Positions 1 through 8,655 of a DNA stretch of 64,000 nt are shown in pieces. Positions within the stretch are counted from its first letter, which is position 1. Every line of letters begins with the position of its first letter. This DNA comes from Halorhabdus tiamatea SARL4B. Its GTDB lineage: Archaea; Halobacteriota; Halobacteria; Halobacteriales; Haloarculaceae. The translations under genes were made by a program, and so were the position numbers. The stretch spans positions 2,604,001 through 2,668,000 of the forward strand of contig NC_021921.1 of the NCBI RefSeq assembly GCF_000470655.1. Direction: 5' to 3'. The notes under the pieces are model-generated. The model was not told where the DNA came from and made no database searches. It saw only the letters and a list, made by a program, of their open reading frames with translations.

Positions 1-312
1 TCGACGGTAGTGGCGGTCTTCGAAGACGTCACCGACCGGATCGTCCTCGAGTACGATGCGGCTGTCGACCCGGAGACAGCCGACGGGACGACGCTTTCGT
101 TCGATGGGCGCGTTCTCGCCGACGAGGCCGTCTCGATCGACGGGGCGGCGTCAGTCACGGTCGTGACGGACGTCGTCGATCGCGTACTTGCGGCGGGAGA
201 AGTCACCGACGAAGACCTCCAGGTGGCCGCCGATCACGTCGCGACTGGGCAGCTTTCGGCAGACGCCTTCGAGCGAATCTGTGAACTGTGGGTCGACACT
301 GACGAACAGTGA
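1..312 (+). CDS. Unknown acidic protein, C-terminal part (5' end outside window)
   Basis: The reading frame is open from the first base, so this is probably the last ~103 codons of a longer gene; a GTG at position 10 could also start a 100-residue protein. The product is acidic, with a beta-type first half (repeated V/T and D/G) and a helical tail containing VLAAGEVTDEDLQVAADHVATG. I do not recognise a family. It ends 27 bases before the 3' end of the convergent nucleotidylyltransferase gene. Confidence 0.55.
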   Translation, partial: STVVAVFEDVTDRIVLEYDAAVDPETADGTTLSFDGRVLADEAVSIDGAASVTVVTDVVDRVLAAGEVTDEDLQVAADHVATGQLSADAFERICELWVDTDEQ

Positions 313-339
313 CCACCGAGCGAGTCGATCGGTTCCGCC

Positions 340-1521
340 TCAGCGGTCTCGGCGGACGCGTTCGCCCGGCTCGGTGGTGGCCCCGCCCGAGAGCGTGACG
401 CCGGGTTCGAGACTCGTATTGATCCCTGTTTTGACGCCGTCACCAGCGACGACGCCGAACTTGCGTCGCCCTGTCGAGACACGTTCGCCTTTGACGGTCA
501 GGGACACGTCAGCGCCGTCGTGACGGAGGTTAGCGACGTTCGTGCCGGCCCCGAAGTTGACGTCCTGGCCGAGGACGCTGTCGCCGACGTAGGAGAGATG
601 CGGGACGTTGGTCCCGCGGCGGAGGACGCTGTTTTTGATCTCGACGCCGTTGCCGACGTGGACGTCCGGGCCCAGATAGGTCGCGCCGCGAACGTAGGTG
701 TTCGGGCCGACCGACGCGCCTGCGCCGACGTAGACTGGCCCCTCGATCACGACGCCCGGTTCGATCGTCGCGCCGTCCGCGACGACGACCGTCCCTCGGA
801 GTTCGGCGTCGTCGCTGACCGTCCCCTGGATGTTCCCGTCGAGTTCCCCGAGCAGTGTCTCGTTTGCTTCGAGCAACTCCCAGGGGCGGCCGACGTCACG
901 CCAGCGGTCGAGGGTGACTGGCGTCACCTCGTGTTCGTCGATCATCTGGGCGACGACGTCGGTGATCTCGTACTCGCCGCGATCGCTCTCGGGGACGTCG
1001 AGCCACTCGATGGCCGCTTCCGGGAAGACGTACGCGCCGGTGTTCGCGAGGTTCGTCGGCGGCTCTTCGGGTTTTTCGACGATGTCGGTGACGACGCCGT
1101 CGGTGACGGAGACCACGCCGTAGTTCGAGGGGACCTCGACCTCGTAGGTCGCCAGCGCCGGCCCGTCGGCGAACAGTCGTTCGATCGCCGCCGGATCGTA
1201 GAGGTTGTCGCCGTTCAACACCGCAAACGCGCCATCGAGTTTCGAACGCGCGGCCCGCACGGCGTCTGCGGTGCCAGCCTGTTGCTCCTGGACGGCGAAG
1301 GTGACCGGGACGCCGCGATACGAGTCGCCGAAAAACGACCGGACCGCCTCGGCCTCGTAGCCCACCACGACGACGAGTTCCGAGGCCCCGGCGTCGACGG
1401 CTGCATCTGCGACGTGGGCGACTAGCGGCCGCCCGGCGACGGGGAGCATCGGTTTCGGTGTCGATTCCGTCAACGGCCCCATTCGGGTTCCCTGGCCGGC
1501 AGCGAGGACCACGGTTTGCAT
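340..1521 (-). CDS. Bifunctional sugar-1-phosphate nucleotidylyltransferase/acetyltransferase (GlmU-like)
   Basis: The 393-residue protein begins MQTVVLAAGQGTRMGPLTES, the NTP-binding signature of sugar-phosphate nucleotidylyltransferases, followed by TPKPMLPVAGRP. Residues 1 to about 230 form the nucleotidyltransferase domain (GDNLYD metal-binding region, EKPEEP). The C-terminal part is rich in hexapeptide-type repeats (GATIEPGVVIEGPVYVGAGASVG), a left-handed beta helix as in GlmU acetyltransferases. It probably makes an NDP-activated amino sugar or hexose for glycoconjugates; the exact substrate cannot be read. An upstream ATG adds 17 residues, but a TATA-like CATTAACAG on the opposite strand about 28 bases before the chosen ATG supports the shorter start. 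Confidence 0.85.
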   Translation of the reverse strand: MQTVVLAAGQGTRMGPLTESTPKPMLPVAGRPLVAHVADAAVDAGASELVVVVGYEAEAVRSFFGDSYRGVPVTFAVQEQQAGTADAVRAARSKLDGAFAVLNGDNLYDPAAIERLFADGPALATYEVEVPSNYGVVSVTDGVVTDIVEKPEEPPTNLANTGAYVFPEAAIEWLDVPESDRGEYEITDVVAQMIDEHEVTPVTLDRWRDVGRPWELLEANETLLGELDGNIQGTVSDDAELRGTVVVADGATIEPGVVIEGPVYVGAGASVGPNTYVRGATYLGPDVHVGNGVEIKNSVLRRGTNVPHLSYVGDSVLGQDVNFGAGTNVANLRHDGADVSLTVKGERVSTGRRKFGVVAGDGVKTGINTSLEPGVTLSGGATTEPGERVRRDR

Positions 1522-1543
1522 GCTCGATATGTTCACCGGCCCG

Positions 1544-1553
1544 TCATTAACAG
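1544..1553 (-). promoter_or_regulatory. TATA-like box of the nucleotidylyltransferase gene
   Basis: CTGTTAATG on the minus strand is centred about 28 bases upstream of the ATG at 1521, the spacing expected for a leaderless haloarchaeal transcript. Confidence 0.45.
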
Positions 1554-1601
1554 TGTCGGCTCGTCTTCGCAACGCCAGTCAGTCCTGACCGCAAACCATC
1601 G

Positions 1602-1609
1602 CGTTAATG
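1602..1609 (+). promoter_or_regulatory. TATA-like box of metG
   Basis: CGTTAATG is centred about 29 bases before the metG ATG at 1634, which favours that start over the upstream one at 1607. Confidence 0.45.
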
Positions 1610-1633
1610 AGTCCACTGGCGTTACCTCGTCGT

Positions 1634-3754
1634 ATGAGCCACGAGGAGTTCCCCACGGACAACCCCGCTGTGGTGACCTGCGGGTTGCCATACGCGAACG
1701 GCGATCTACATATCGGTCACCTGCGGACGTACGTCGGTGGCGACGTACTGACTCGCTCCCTGGAGAAACTCGGCCAGCAGACGGCCTTCGTCTCCGGATC
1801 GGACATGCACGGCACGCCGATCGCCGTCCAGGCGATCCAGGACGACATCGACCCCGAGGCGTTCGCCCTGGAGTACCACGAACAGTACAAGCAGACGTTC
1901 CCGCGCTTCGACGTCGACTTCGACAACTACGGCCACACCCACCAGGAGACCAATCGTGAGCTGACCCACGAGATCGTCGAATCGCTCGAACGCGAAGGCT
2001 ACGTCGAAGAACAGGCGATCAAGGTCGCCTGGGACCCCGCCGAGGATCAGCCACTCCCCGACCGCTACGTCGAGGGGACGTGTCCGTACTGTGGCGCGAA
2101 AGCGCGCGGCGACGAGTGTGACGAAGGGTGTGGTCGTCACCTCGAACCCGGCGAGATCGAGGACCCGGTCTCGAAGATCTCGGGCAACCCTGCGGAGTAC
2201 CGCGATCGAACCCACAAGTTCTTCACCGTCTCGAAGCTGGCCGACTATCTCTCTCAGTTTCTCGACCGTCTGGAGGGGACGCCGAACGCCCGCAACCAGC
2301 CCCGGCAGTGGATCGAAGAGGGACTACAGGACTGGTGTATCACTCGCGATTTGGACTGGGGCTTCGACTATCCGGACGACGAGGAGACCGTCGCGCCAGC
2401 CGAGCAACGAGAGGGAGCCGGTGAAACCGGCGAGCAGGACCTCGTTCTGTACGTCTGGGTCGACGCGCCGATCGAGTACATCGCCTCGACCAAACAGTAC
2501 ACCGACCGCGTGGGTGCCGAGACCTTCGACTGGGAAGACGCCTGGACGGACAGCGGCGAACTCGTCCACGTCATCGGACGGGACATCATCCAGCACCACA
2601 CGATCTTCTGGCCCGCGATGCTCCATGTCGCCGAGTACAACGAACCCCGGGCCGTGGTCGCCAGCGGGTTCATGAGTCTCGACGGCGACGCCTTCTCGAC
2701 CAGCCGAAATCGAGCGATATGGGCGCGTGAGTACCTCGAGGAGGGATTCCATCCCGACCTCCTCCGATATTACCTGACGACCGTCGGCGGGTTCCAGGAC
2801 GACATCGACTTCTCGTGGAATCGCTTCCGCGAGCGCGTCAACGGCGAACTCGTCGGGACGGTCGGCAACTTCGCCTACCGGTCGCTGCTCTTTGCCTATC
2901 GGAACTACGAGGGGACGCCAGAAGCCGAGGTCTCCACGGAAGTCGAGGACCGCATCGAGGACGCCATCGCGGACTTCGAAACGAGCGTCAACGATTACTC
3001 GATCCGAAAGGCAACCCAGGCGGCCGTCAAACTCGCGAGTTTCGGCAACGAGTACATCCAGCGCCACGAGCCCTGGAACCTCGCCGACGACGAAGCCGCG
3101 CCGGTCATCCGTGACTGTGTCCAGATCGCCAAGGCTGTCGCCGTGTTGCTCCAGCCGACGACCCCCGAGACGTCCCGGCGACTCTGGGAGCAACTCGGCG
3201 AAGACGGCGACGTCGCCGCCGTCACGCTCGACGCTGCCCTCGAAGCACCGCCGGCTACCTTCGGCGAGCCGACGGAACTGTTCGAGAAGATTCCCGAAGA
3301 GCGAGTCGAGGAACTCAACGAGAAACTCGAAGAACGCGTCGCGGAGGCGTCGAGCGATACCGACGCGGACGAAACCGAAAGCGACGACTCCACGGAAGAT
3401 CAGGAGACAGACATGGACCTCGAAGCACTCACCGAGGATCGAATCAGTTTCGACGACTTCCAGGAACTCGACATTCGCGTCGGCGAGATCGTCGAGGCCG
3501 AACCGATCGAGGACAGCGACGACCTCGTGCGTCTGGAGGTCGACATCGGCCTGGAGACTCGCCAGGTCGTCGCCGGGATCAAGCAACTCCACGACGTCGA
3601 GACGCTGCCGGGGACACGCGTCGTCCTGCTGGCGAACATGGAGAAAGCCGAGTTGTTCGGCTACGAGTCAAACGGGATGGTCCTGGCTGCGGGCGAAGAG
3701 GCCGATCTGCTGACGACGCAGGCCGACGCGCCGCTCGGATCGAAGATCCGGTAA
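1634..3754 (+). CDS. metG: Methionyl-tRNA synthetase with C-terminal tRNA-binding domain
   Basis: This 706-residue class I aminoacyl-tRNA synthetase charges tRNA-Met. The HIGH motif is at residues 26-29 (GDLHIGHL) and the KMSKS position is the variant FSTSRNRAIW. A zinc-binding insertion follows the Rossmann half, with cysteines in CPYCGAKARGDECDEGCG. An acidic linker rich in E, S, D and T (about residues 570-600) leads to a C-terminal OB-fold tRNA-binding domain starting near LDIRVGEIVEAEP, as in EMAP-II/Trbp111. The start at 1634 is chosen over 1607 because the synthetase fold begins at once and a TATA-like box sits at the right distance. Confidence 0.95.
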   Translation: MSHEEFPTDNPAVVTCGLPYANGDLHIGHLRTYVGGDVLTRSLEKLGQQTAFVSGSDMHGTPIAVQAIQDDIDPEAFALEYHEQYKQTFPRFDVDFDNYGHTHQETNRELTHEIVESLEREGYVEEQAIKVAWDPAEDQPLPDRYVEGTCPYCGAKARGDECDEGCGRHLEPGEIEDPVSKISGNPAEYRDRTHKFFTVSKLADYLSQFLDRLEGTPNARNQPRQWIEEGLQDWCITRDLDWGFDYPDDEETVAPAEQREGAGETGEQDLVLYVWVDAPIEYIASTKQYTDRVGAETFDWEDAWTDSGELVHVIGRDIIQHHTIFWPAMLHVAEYNEPRAVVASGFMSLDGDAFSTSRNRAIWAREYLEEGFHPDLLRYYLTTVGGFQDDIDFSWNRFRERVNGELVGTVGNFAYRSLLFAYRNYEGTPEAEVSTEVEDRIEDAIADFETSVNDYSIRKATQAAVKLASFGNEYIQRHEPWNLADDEAAPVIRDCVQIAKAVAVLLQPTTPETSRRLWEQLGEDGDVAAVTLDAALEAPPATFGEPTELFEKIPEERVEELNEKLEERVAEASSDTDADETESDDSTEDQETDMDLEALTEDRISFDDFQELDIRVGEIVEAEPIEDSDDLVRLEVDIGLETRQVVAGIKQLHDVETLPGTRVVLLANMEKAELFGYESNGMVLAAGEEADLLTTQADAPLGSKIR

Positions 3755-3818
3755 CTACTCCATTCCGACCTGTCGTTGCTGTCCAAGCCCTTTAGACGCG
3801 TGGTCCGGTAGAGACGGT

Positions 3819-4100
3819 ATGGCCGACGACGAGTGGAACGACGACGCGGTCGACGTCGCGGCGGGGGCGGGACCGTCCGACGACAGCACCGACGAGGACG
3901 CAGACGACGCCGAGGGGTGGCGTTTCTCCCTCGACGACCTCGAGGATGATGGAGGCGGCGACACAGACAACGACAGGGAGGCGAACGGCTTCTCACTGTA
4001 TGGCGAGATCGAAGCGGGATCGCCCTCGGCGGAGAACGCGCTGTTCGTCGCCGTCGGTCTCGCGCTCGGACTGGTCGTCGTCGCGGGACTCTTCTTGTAA
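3819..4100 (+). CDS. Small acidic protein with C-terminal membrane anchor
   Basis: The 93-residue protein has a very acidic soluble stretch of about 65 residues, then ENALFVAVGLALGLVVVAGLFL, one transmembrane helix at the extreme C-terminus (tail-anchored layout). It resembles short haloarchaeal proteins of the DUF7312 type; that name is from memory. A CCCTTTAGAC box about 25 bases upstream supports the start. Function unknown. Confidence 0.7.
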   Translation: MADDEWNDDAVDVAAGAGPSDDSTDEDADDAEGWRFSLDDLEDDGGGDTDNDREANGFSLYGEIEAGSPSAENALFVAVGLALGLVVVAGLFL

Positions 4101-4187
4101 GTCGCGTCCGACAGCGACAGCCGCGGCTGATCGCCGGATCGCACCACGAAACGAGACTGGGCGAGAGCCCGATAAAGACGGCCCGAC

Positions 4188-4538
4188 CTACTCTTCGTAG
4201 GCGAGGTTCATCAGCCACTGGGTGAACTGGCCGCTCTGTGGGTCGACTTCGTCGTCGCCGACGAACGGCGAGAGCATGTCACCGGCCATCAAAAGTGAGA
4301 AGTTCAGATCTTTGGCCGTCGGCGTCAGATAGTACGTGTTGTGGCCGTTGTAGACGGTTTGGGTCCGTTCGATGAACTCTTCCTCGGCCAGTGATTCGAC
4401 GATCCGCGAGCCCTTGCGTGAACTCACGTCGAGTTCCTTCCAGAAGTCGCTCTGGTGAATGCCACCGGTCGAGCGGACGAGTTCGAGGCCACGTCGTTCG
4501 TCCTCCGATAGGTCGGACTCCGACGATTCGGTGCTCAT
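4188..4538 (-). CDS. Winged helix-turn-helix transcriptional regulator
   Basis: The 116-residue protein contains GGIHQSDFWKELDVSSRKGSRIVESLAEEEFIER, a helix-turn-helix plus wing of the MarR/Lrp-like kind seen in many haloarchaeal regulators, followed by a C-terminal helical region (FSLLMAGDMLSPFVGDDE). It is convergent with the small membrane protein gene and divergent from the thiamine transport operon, 117 bases away, so it could act there; that is only inference from position. Confidence 0.75.
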   Translation of the reverse strand: MSTESSESDLSEDERRGLELVRSTGGIHQSDFWKELDVSSRKGSRIVESLAEEEFIERTQTVYNGHNTYYLTPTAKDLNFSLLMAGDMLSPFVGDDEVDPQSGQFTQWLMNLAYEE

Positions 4539-4626
4539 GTACGTACCTGGGGCAGGTCGGCGCTTAAACCTGACCTTCGATCACGTCTCTCCCTTCGGCC
4601 ACGGAAGGGGCGGCCCGACACGAGAG

Positions 4627-4636
4627 GTTTAATACC
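4627..4636 (+). promoter_or_regulatory. TATA-like box of the thiamine-type ABC operon
   Basis: GTTTAATACC is centred 24-27 bases before the two possible GTG starts (4655, 4658) of the binding-protein gene. Confidence 0.5.
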
Positions 4637-4654
4637 ACTCAGTCAAACAACCAA

Positions 4655-5737
4655 GTGGTGAAACGACGCGCGTTCCTTCGAACAGCCGGGGCCAGTGTCG
4701 TCGGGGCGACGGCGCTGGCCGGCTGTGCAGGCGAGGAGAGTACAGACACGACACCGAGCAGTTCGGGCGGATTCGCCGGCACCCTGCGGGTAGCGACGTA
4801 CTCGTCGTTCACCGGCGAGGGGGCCGCCGGGAACTGGCTGAAATCTGTCTTCGAGGCGGCCCACCCGGAGGTCACCGTCGAGTTTATGACCCCCGAGAAC
4901 GGCCTCAATCAGTATATCCTCCGCCAGCAGAACGGGGCCGACATCGACGCCGACCTCTACGTCGGCCTCAACACGGCCGAACTCGTCAGGGCCGACCAGG
5001 AAATCGAGACGCCGCTGTTCGAGTCAGTCGAATCGGACCTCGAACGCGCCGGTACCGTCAAGTCGGGGCTCCAGATCGACCCCGACGGCCGGGCGATCCC
5101 CTACGACACGGGGTACATCTCGCTGGTCTACGACGAGGGCGAGGTCGAGAATCCGGGGACCTTCGACGCGCTGACGAGCGACGCGTATCAGGGCGATCTC
5201 ATCGCCCAGAACGCCCAGCAGTCCGACCCCGGGCGAGCGTTCCTTCTCTGGACCATCGCCGAGAAAGGACCCGACAACTACCTCGAGTACTGGCAGGACC
5301 TCCTCGAGAACGACGTGACGATCCTCTCGGACTGGGAGCCGGCCTACGACGCCTACATGAACGAGGAAGCGCCGATGGTGGTCTCGTATTCGACCGATCA
5401 GGTCTTCTACCACGGCGACGACGTCGACATCCAGAAACATCAGGTCGGGTTCCTCAACGACCAGGGCTACGCGAACCCGGAGGCGATGGCGCTGTTCGCC
5501 GACGCCGACTCACCCGACCTCGGGCGGGCGTTCATGGACTTCGTCCTCTCATCTGAGGCCCAGGCCGAGATCGCTGTCCGGAACGTCCAGTTCCCGGCCG
5601 TCGAAGGCGTCGACCCCGGCGAGGAGTTCTCACAGTACGCCTACGAGCCACCCGAACCCGTCACGTTCGCCTACGACGAACTCGCCGGCAACGTCGACGG
5701 ATGGATTGAAGACTGGGCGCGCGAAATCGCGAACTGA
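4655..5737 (+). CDS. Thiamine-type ABC transporter substrate-binding lipoprotein
   Basis: The 360-residue protein starts with a Tat signal (KRRAFLRTAGASVVGATALAGC); the lipobox LAGC provides the anchoring cysteine. The mature part resembles periplasmic iron/thiamine-binding proteins of the ThiB family (TLRVATYSSFTGEG, IPYDTGYISLVYDEG, YSTDQVFYHGDD). It should bind substrate outside the cell and deliver it to the permease that starts two bases after its stop. The tandem GTG codons at 4655 and 4658 are both possible starts. Thiamine is the best guess for the ligand from family resemblance; a related cofactor is possible. Confidence 0.82.
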   Translation: MVKRRAFLRTAGASVVGATALAGCAGEESTDTTPSSSGGFAGTLRVATYSSFTGEGAAGNWLKSVFEAAHPEVTVEFMTPENGLNQYILRQQNGADIDADLYVGLNTAELVRADQEIETPLFESVESDLERAGTVKSGLQIDPDGRAIPYDTGYISLVYDEGEVENPGTFDALTSDAYQGDLIAQNAQQSDPGRAFLLWTIAEKGPDNYLEYWQDLLENDVTILSDWEPAYDAYMNEEAPMVVSYSTDQVFYHGDDVDIQKHQVGFLNDQGYANPEAMALFADADSPDLGRAFMDFVLSSEAQAEIAVRNVQFPAVEGVDPGEEFSQYAYEPPEPVTFAYDELAGNVDGWIEDWAREIAN

Positions 5738-5738
5738 G

Positions 5739-7532
5739 ATGGAACGCCCCTCGGTCGACCGTCTCGCGCTCCCGGCTGGCCTGGCAGTGACCCTCGCCGT
5801 CATCGCAGTCGTGTTCTACTACCCGGTCTCGCGGGTGCTCGTGGCCGCGGTCGATCCAGGCGGGACCGCCTTCGGGCCGATCCGGGCCGTTCTCGTCGAT
5901 CCGTTCTACCTGGGTATCGCCCATCACGCGTTTGCCGATCCACTCGGGGTTCCGGCGGGCGTTCTCGCCTGGTTCCGCGACGGCGTCCCGCTGTCCGCGG
6001 CGGACGGCGGTCTGTTCGGCTTTACGGCCTACCAGGCCGGACTCTCGGCGCTCGCCAGTGTCGTGCTGGGTCTCCCTGGCGCGTACGTTCTCGCGCGTTA
6101 CGAGTTCCCCGGCCGGAAGACGCTCCGGTCGCTGACGCTCGTCCCGTTCGTGTTGCCCTCGATACTCGTGGCAGTCGGCTTTCAGGCGATGTTCGGCGCG
6201 ACCGGTGTCGTGAACGACGTCCTCACGGCGGCCGGACTCGGTCGCATCGACGTCATGTTCACGCTCCCGATCGTGATCCTCGCTCACGCCTTCTACAACG
6301 CGCCGCTGGTGACGCGACTGGTGACGGCTGCCTGGGAGGGAATCGACGCCCGACAGACCGAGTCCGCGCGGGCGATGGGTGCGTCGCCGCTCCGGGCGTT
6401 CCGGGACGTCGTCGTCCCGCAGTTGGTCCCGTCCGTGCTGACCGCCGGCTTGCTCGCGTTCGTCTTCTCGTTTATGTCCTTTCCCATCGTGCTGGCGCTC
6501 GGCGGCCTCGAACTCCAGACCGTCGAAGTCTGGCTCTACGCGAAGGTCCAGTCGCTGGCCCTCGAGGAGGCAGCGGCGCTTGCCGTTCTGGAGACGGTCG
6601 TCTCACTCGGGCTGATGTACCTGTATCTCCGATTCGAGGCGGGACAGATCGTGGCTCGCGGGGATGGATCCCACAAGTCTCGCCGACCCTTACTCGCCGG
6701 TGTGAAGACGCTGACCGATCCGCGTCGACTCGCGATATTCGGGTACGGGATCGTCGCCGCGATCGTCTTTCTCGGCCCGGTCGTCAGTCTGGTCCTCGAG
6801 AGCGTCACCGGCCCGGACGGCGGGTTCACTCTCGCGTACTACGAATTTCTGCTGGCCCAACAGGCATCGGCCGCCGTCGGAACGGTCAAACCGCTCCCGG
6901 CGATCCAGAACTCGCTGCTTTTTGCCGTCGGGACGCTACTGCTCGCCGTGCCGATGGGCGTCATTGTCTCGATCGTCGCCACCCGCGAGGGGCGCGGCGG
7001 CCGACTGGCCGAAGCCCTCCTGAGCGCGCCGATCGCCGTCAGCGGGATCGTCGTCGGCCTCGGGTTGTTACAGACGCTCGTCTTCGGCGTCGAGATCCTC
7101 GGCCAGCGGTGGACTGTCACCGGGCCGGTCGCCGTCGTCGCGGCCCACGCCGTCGCGGCCTATCCGTTCGTCTCCCGGACCGTCACCCCGGCGCTCGCGG
7201 GCCTCGACGATCGACTCGCCGAGGCGGCCCGATCGCTCGGTGCGTCGCGCCTGCGGGCGCTTCTCACCGTGACGCTCCCGCTGATCGCCGCTTCTGTGCT
7301 CGCGGGTGCTGCCTTCGCCGTCGCGATCAGCATCGGCGAGTTCGACTCGACCGTGCTGCTCTCGGAGGGCGGCGGCAGCTACACCATGCCCGTCGCACTC
7401 GAACGATACATCGGCAACCGGTCGCTCGGGCCGAGTCTCGGTCCCGCGACTGCGATGGGGACCGTCCTCCTTGCGGTGACGGCCGTCAGCTTCGTCGTGA
7501 TCGACCGTGTCGGGGGCCGATACGATGGCTGA
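5739..7532 (+). CDS. ABC transporter permease, two fused membrane domains (ThiP-like)
   Basis: The 597-residue membrane protein has two copies of the binding-protein-dependent permease unit. The first EAA-like loop is ESARAMGASPLRAFRDVVVPQL and the second is EAARSLGASRLRALLTVTLP, each followed by hydrophobic helices. This fused double-permease layout is typical of ThiP and FbpB. ATG at 5739 follows the preceding stop directly; an earlier in-frame ATG lies inside the binding-protein gene. Its last 8 bases overlap the ATPase gene, so the three genes form an operon. Confidence 0.85.
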   Translation: MERPSVDRLALPAGLAVTLAVIAVVFYYPVSRVLVAAVDPGGTAFGPIRAVLVDPFYLGIAHHAFADPLGVPAGVLAWFRDGVPLSAADGGLFGFTAYQAGLSALASVVLGLPGAYVLARYEFPGRKTLRSLTLVPFVLPSILVAVGFQAMFGATGVVNDVLTAAGLGRIDVMFTLPIVILAHAFYNAPLVTRLVTAAWEGIDARQTESARAMGASPLRAFRDVVVPQLVPSVLTAGLLAFVFSFMSFPIVLALGGLELQTVEVWLYAKVQSLALEEAAALAVLETVVSLGLMYLYLRFEAGQIVARGDGSHKSRRPLLAGVKTLTDPRRLAIFGYGIVAAIVFLGPVVSLVLESVTGPDGGFTLAYYEFLLAQQASAAVGTVKPLPAIQNSLLFAVGTLLLAVPMGVIVSIVATREGRGGRLAEALLSAPIAVSGIVVGLGLLQTLVFGVEILGQRWTVTGPVAVVAAHAVAAYPFVSRTVTPALAGLDDRLAEAARSLGASRLRALLTVTLPLIAASVLAGAAFAVAISIGEFDSTVLLSEGGGSYTMPVALERYIGNRSLGPSLGPATAMGTVLLAVTAVSFVVIDRVGGRYDG

Positions 7533-8580
7533 CTCCACAACGACGCCAGGCGTCGAACTCGACGGCGTCTCCGTCTCCTTCGGCGACGTTCCCGCCCTGG
7601 CGGACGTGCGCCTGTCGATTCCGGAGGGCGAGTTCTTCACGCTCGTGGGTCCCTCCGGATGTGGGAAGACGACGACGCTGCGGACGCTCGCCGGCTTCGA
7701 GACACCGGCGTCCGGCACAGTTCGGATCGGGGGCACCGACGTCACCGACCAACCACCGGAGGACCGCGACGTGGGCATCGTCTTCCAGAACTACGCACTC
7801 TTCCCCCACATGACCGTCCGGGAGAACGTCGCCTACGGCCTTCGGTACCGGTCACCGCCCGGAGACGTAGACGGTGACGAACGGGTCACCGCGATGCTTG
7901 AACTGGTCGATATGGCCGAGATGAGAGCCCGGCAACCGACGTCGCTGTCCGGTGGCCAACAACAGCGGGTCGCCCTCGCTCGCGCGCTCGCTCCCGGGCC
8001 GGACGTCCTCCTGCTCGACGAACCGCTGTCGGCGCTCGACGCCCGATTGCGCGAACGCCTCCGGGTCAAGATTCGGGAGATCCAGCGGGAACTCGACATC
8101 ACGACGGTGTACGTCACCCACGACCAGGAGGAGGCCTTAGCGATCAGCGACCGGATCGCCGTCGTCAACGACGGCCGCGTCGAGCAGATCGGGACGCCCC
8201 GGGACGTCTATCACAATCCGGCGACCCGCTTCGTCGCGGCGTTCATGGGCGAGAACAACGTCTTCGAGGCGAGAGTCGAGAGCCGTGACCCGCCACGTGT
8301 CTCGGTCCACGGGACGACGCTGCCGTTGGAAGCATCGCTCCCGGACCGGGAACAGGTCACCGTCTGTGTCCGCCCCGAAGACGTCTCTCTCGGCGGTGGC
8401 GACGTCACCCTCTCCGCAAACGTCGAACACGTCGAGTTCCTCGGGGACGCCTCTCGTATCCACTGTACGTGGAACGGCCAGTCCATGCTGGTGAAGGGGC
8501 GGCGTGTGCCCGACGGCGGGACCGTCTCACTCGGCATCGACGCCGCGGACGTGACCGTCGTTGGCCGCCGGGAATCGTGA
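7525..8580 (+). CDS. ABC transporter ATP-binding protein (thiamine/iron/polyamine type)
   Basis: This 351-residue ATPase shows Walker A GPSGCGKTT, Q-loop FQNYALFPHMT, signature LSGGQQQRVALARAL and Walker B VLLLDEPLSALDAR followed by the H-loop VTHDQEEAL. The last ~120 residues form a TOBE-type regulatory domain (ENNVFEARVES, CVRPEDVSL). The start at 7525 overlaps the permease by 8 bases. It energises the importer encoded just upstream. Confidence 0.9.
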   Translation: MADSTTTPGVELDGVSVSFGDVPALADVRLSIPEGEFFTLVGPSGCGKTTTLRTLAGFETPASGTVRIGGTDVTDQPPEDRDVGIVFQNYALFPHMTVRENVAYGLRYRSPPGDVDGDERVTAMLELVDMAEMRARQPTSLSGGQQQRVALARALAPGPDVLLLDEPLSALDARLRERLRVKIREIQRELDITTVYVTHDQEEALAISDRIAVVNDGRVEQIGTPRDVYHNPATRFVAAFMGENNVFEARVESRDPPRVSVHGTTLPLEASLPDREQVTVCVRPEDVSLGGGDVTLSANVEHVEFLGDASRIHCTWNGQSMLVKGRRVPDGGTVSLGIDAADVTVVGRRES

Positions 8581-8655
8581 CGGTCAGCGCCGTCTCGAAC
8601 GACAGACCGCCGCCGAAATCACGGGACACTTGTCCGGCCAATCCCCAGAAACGGT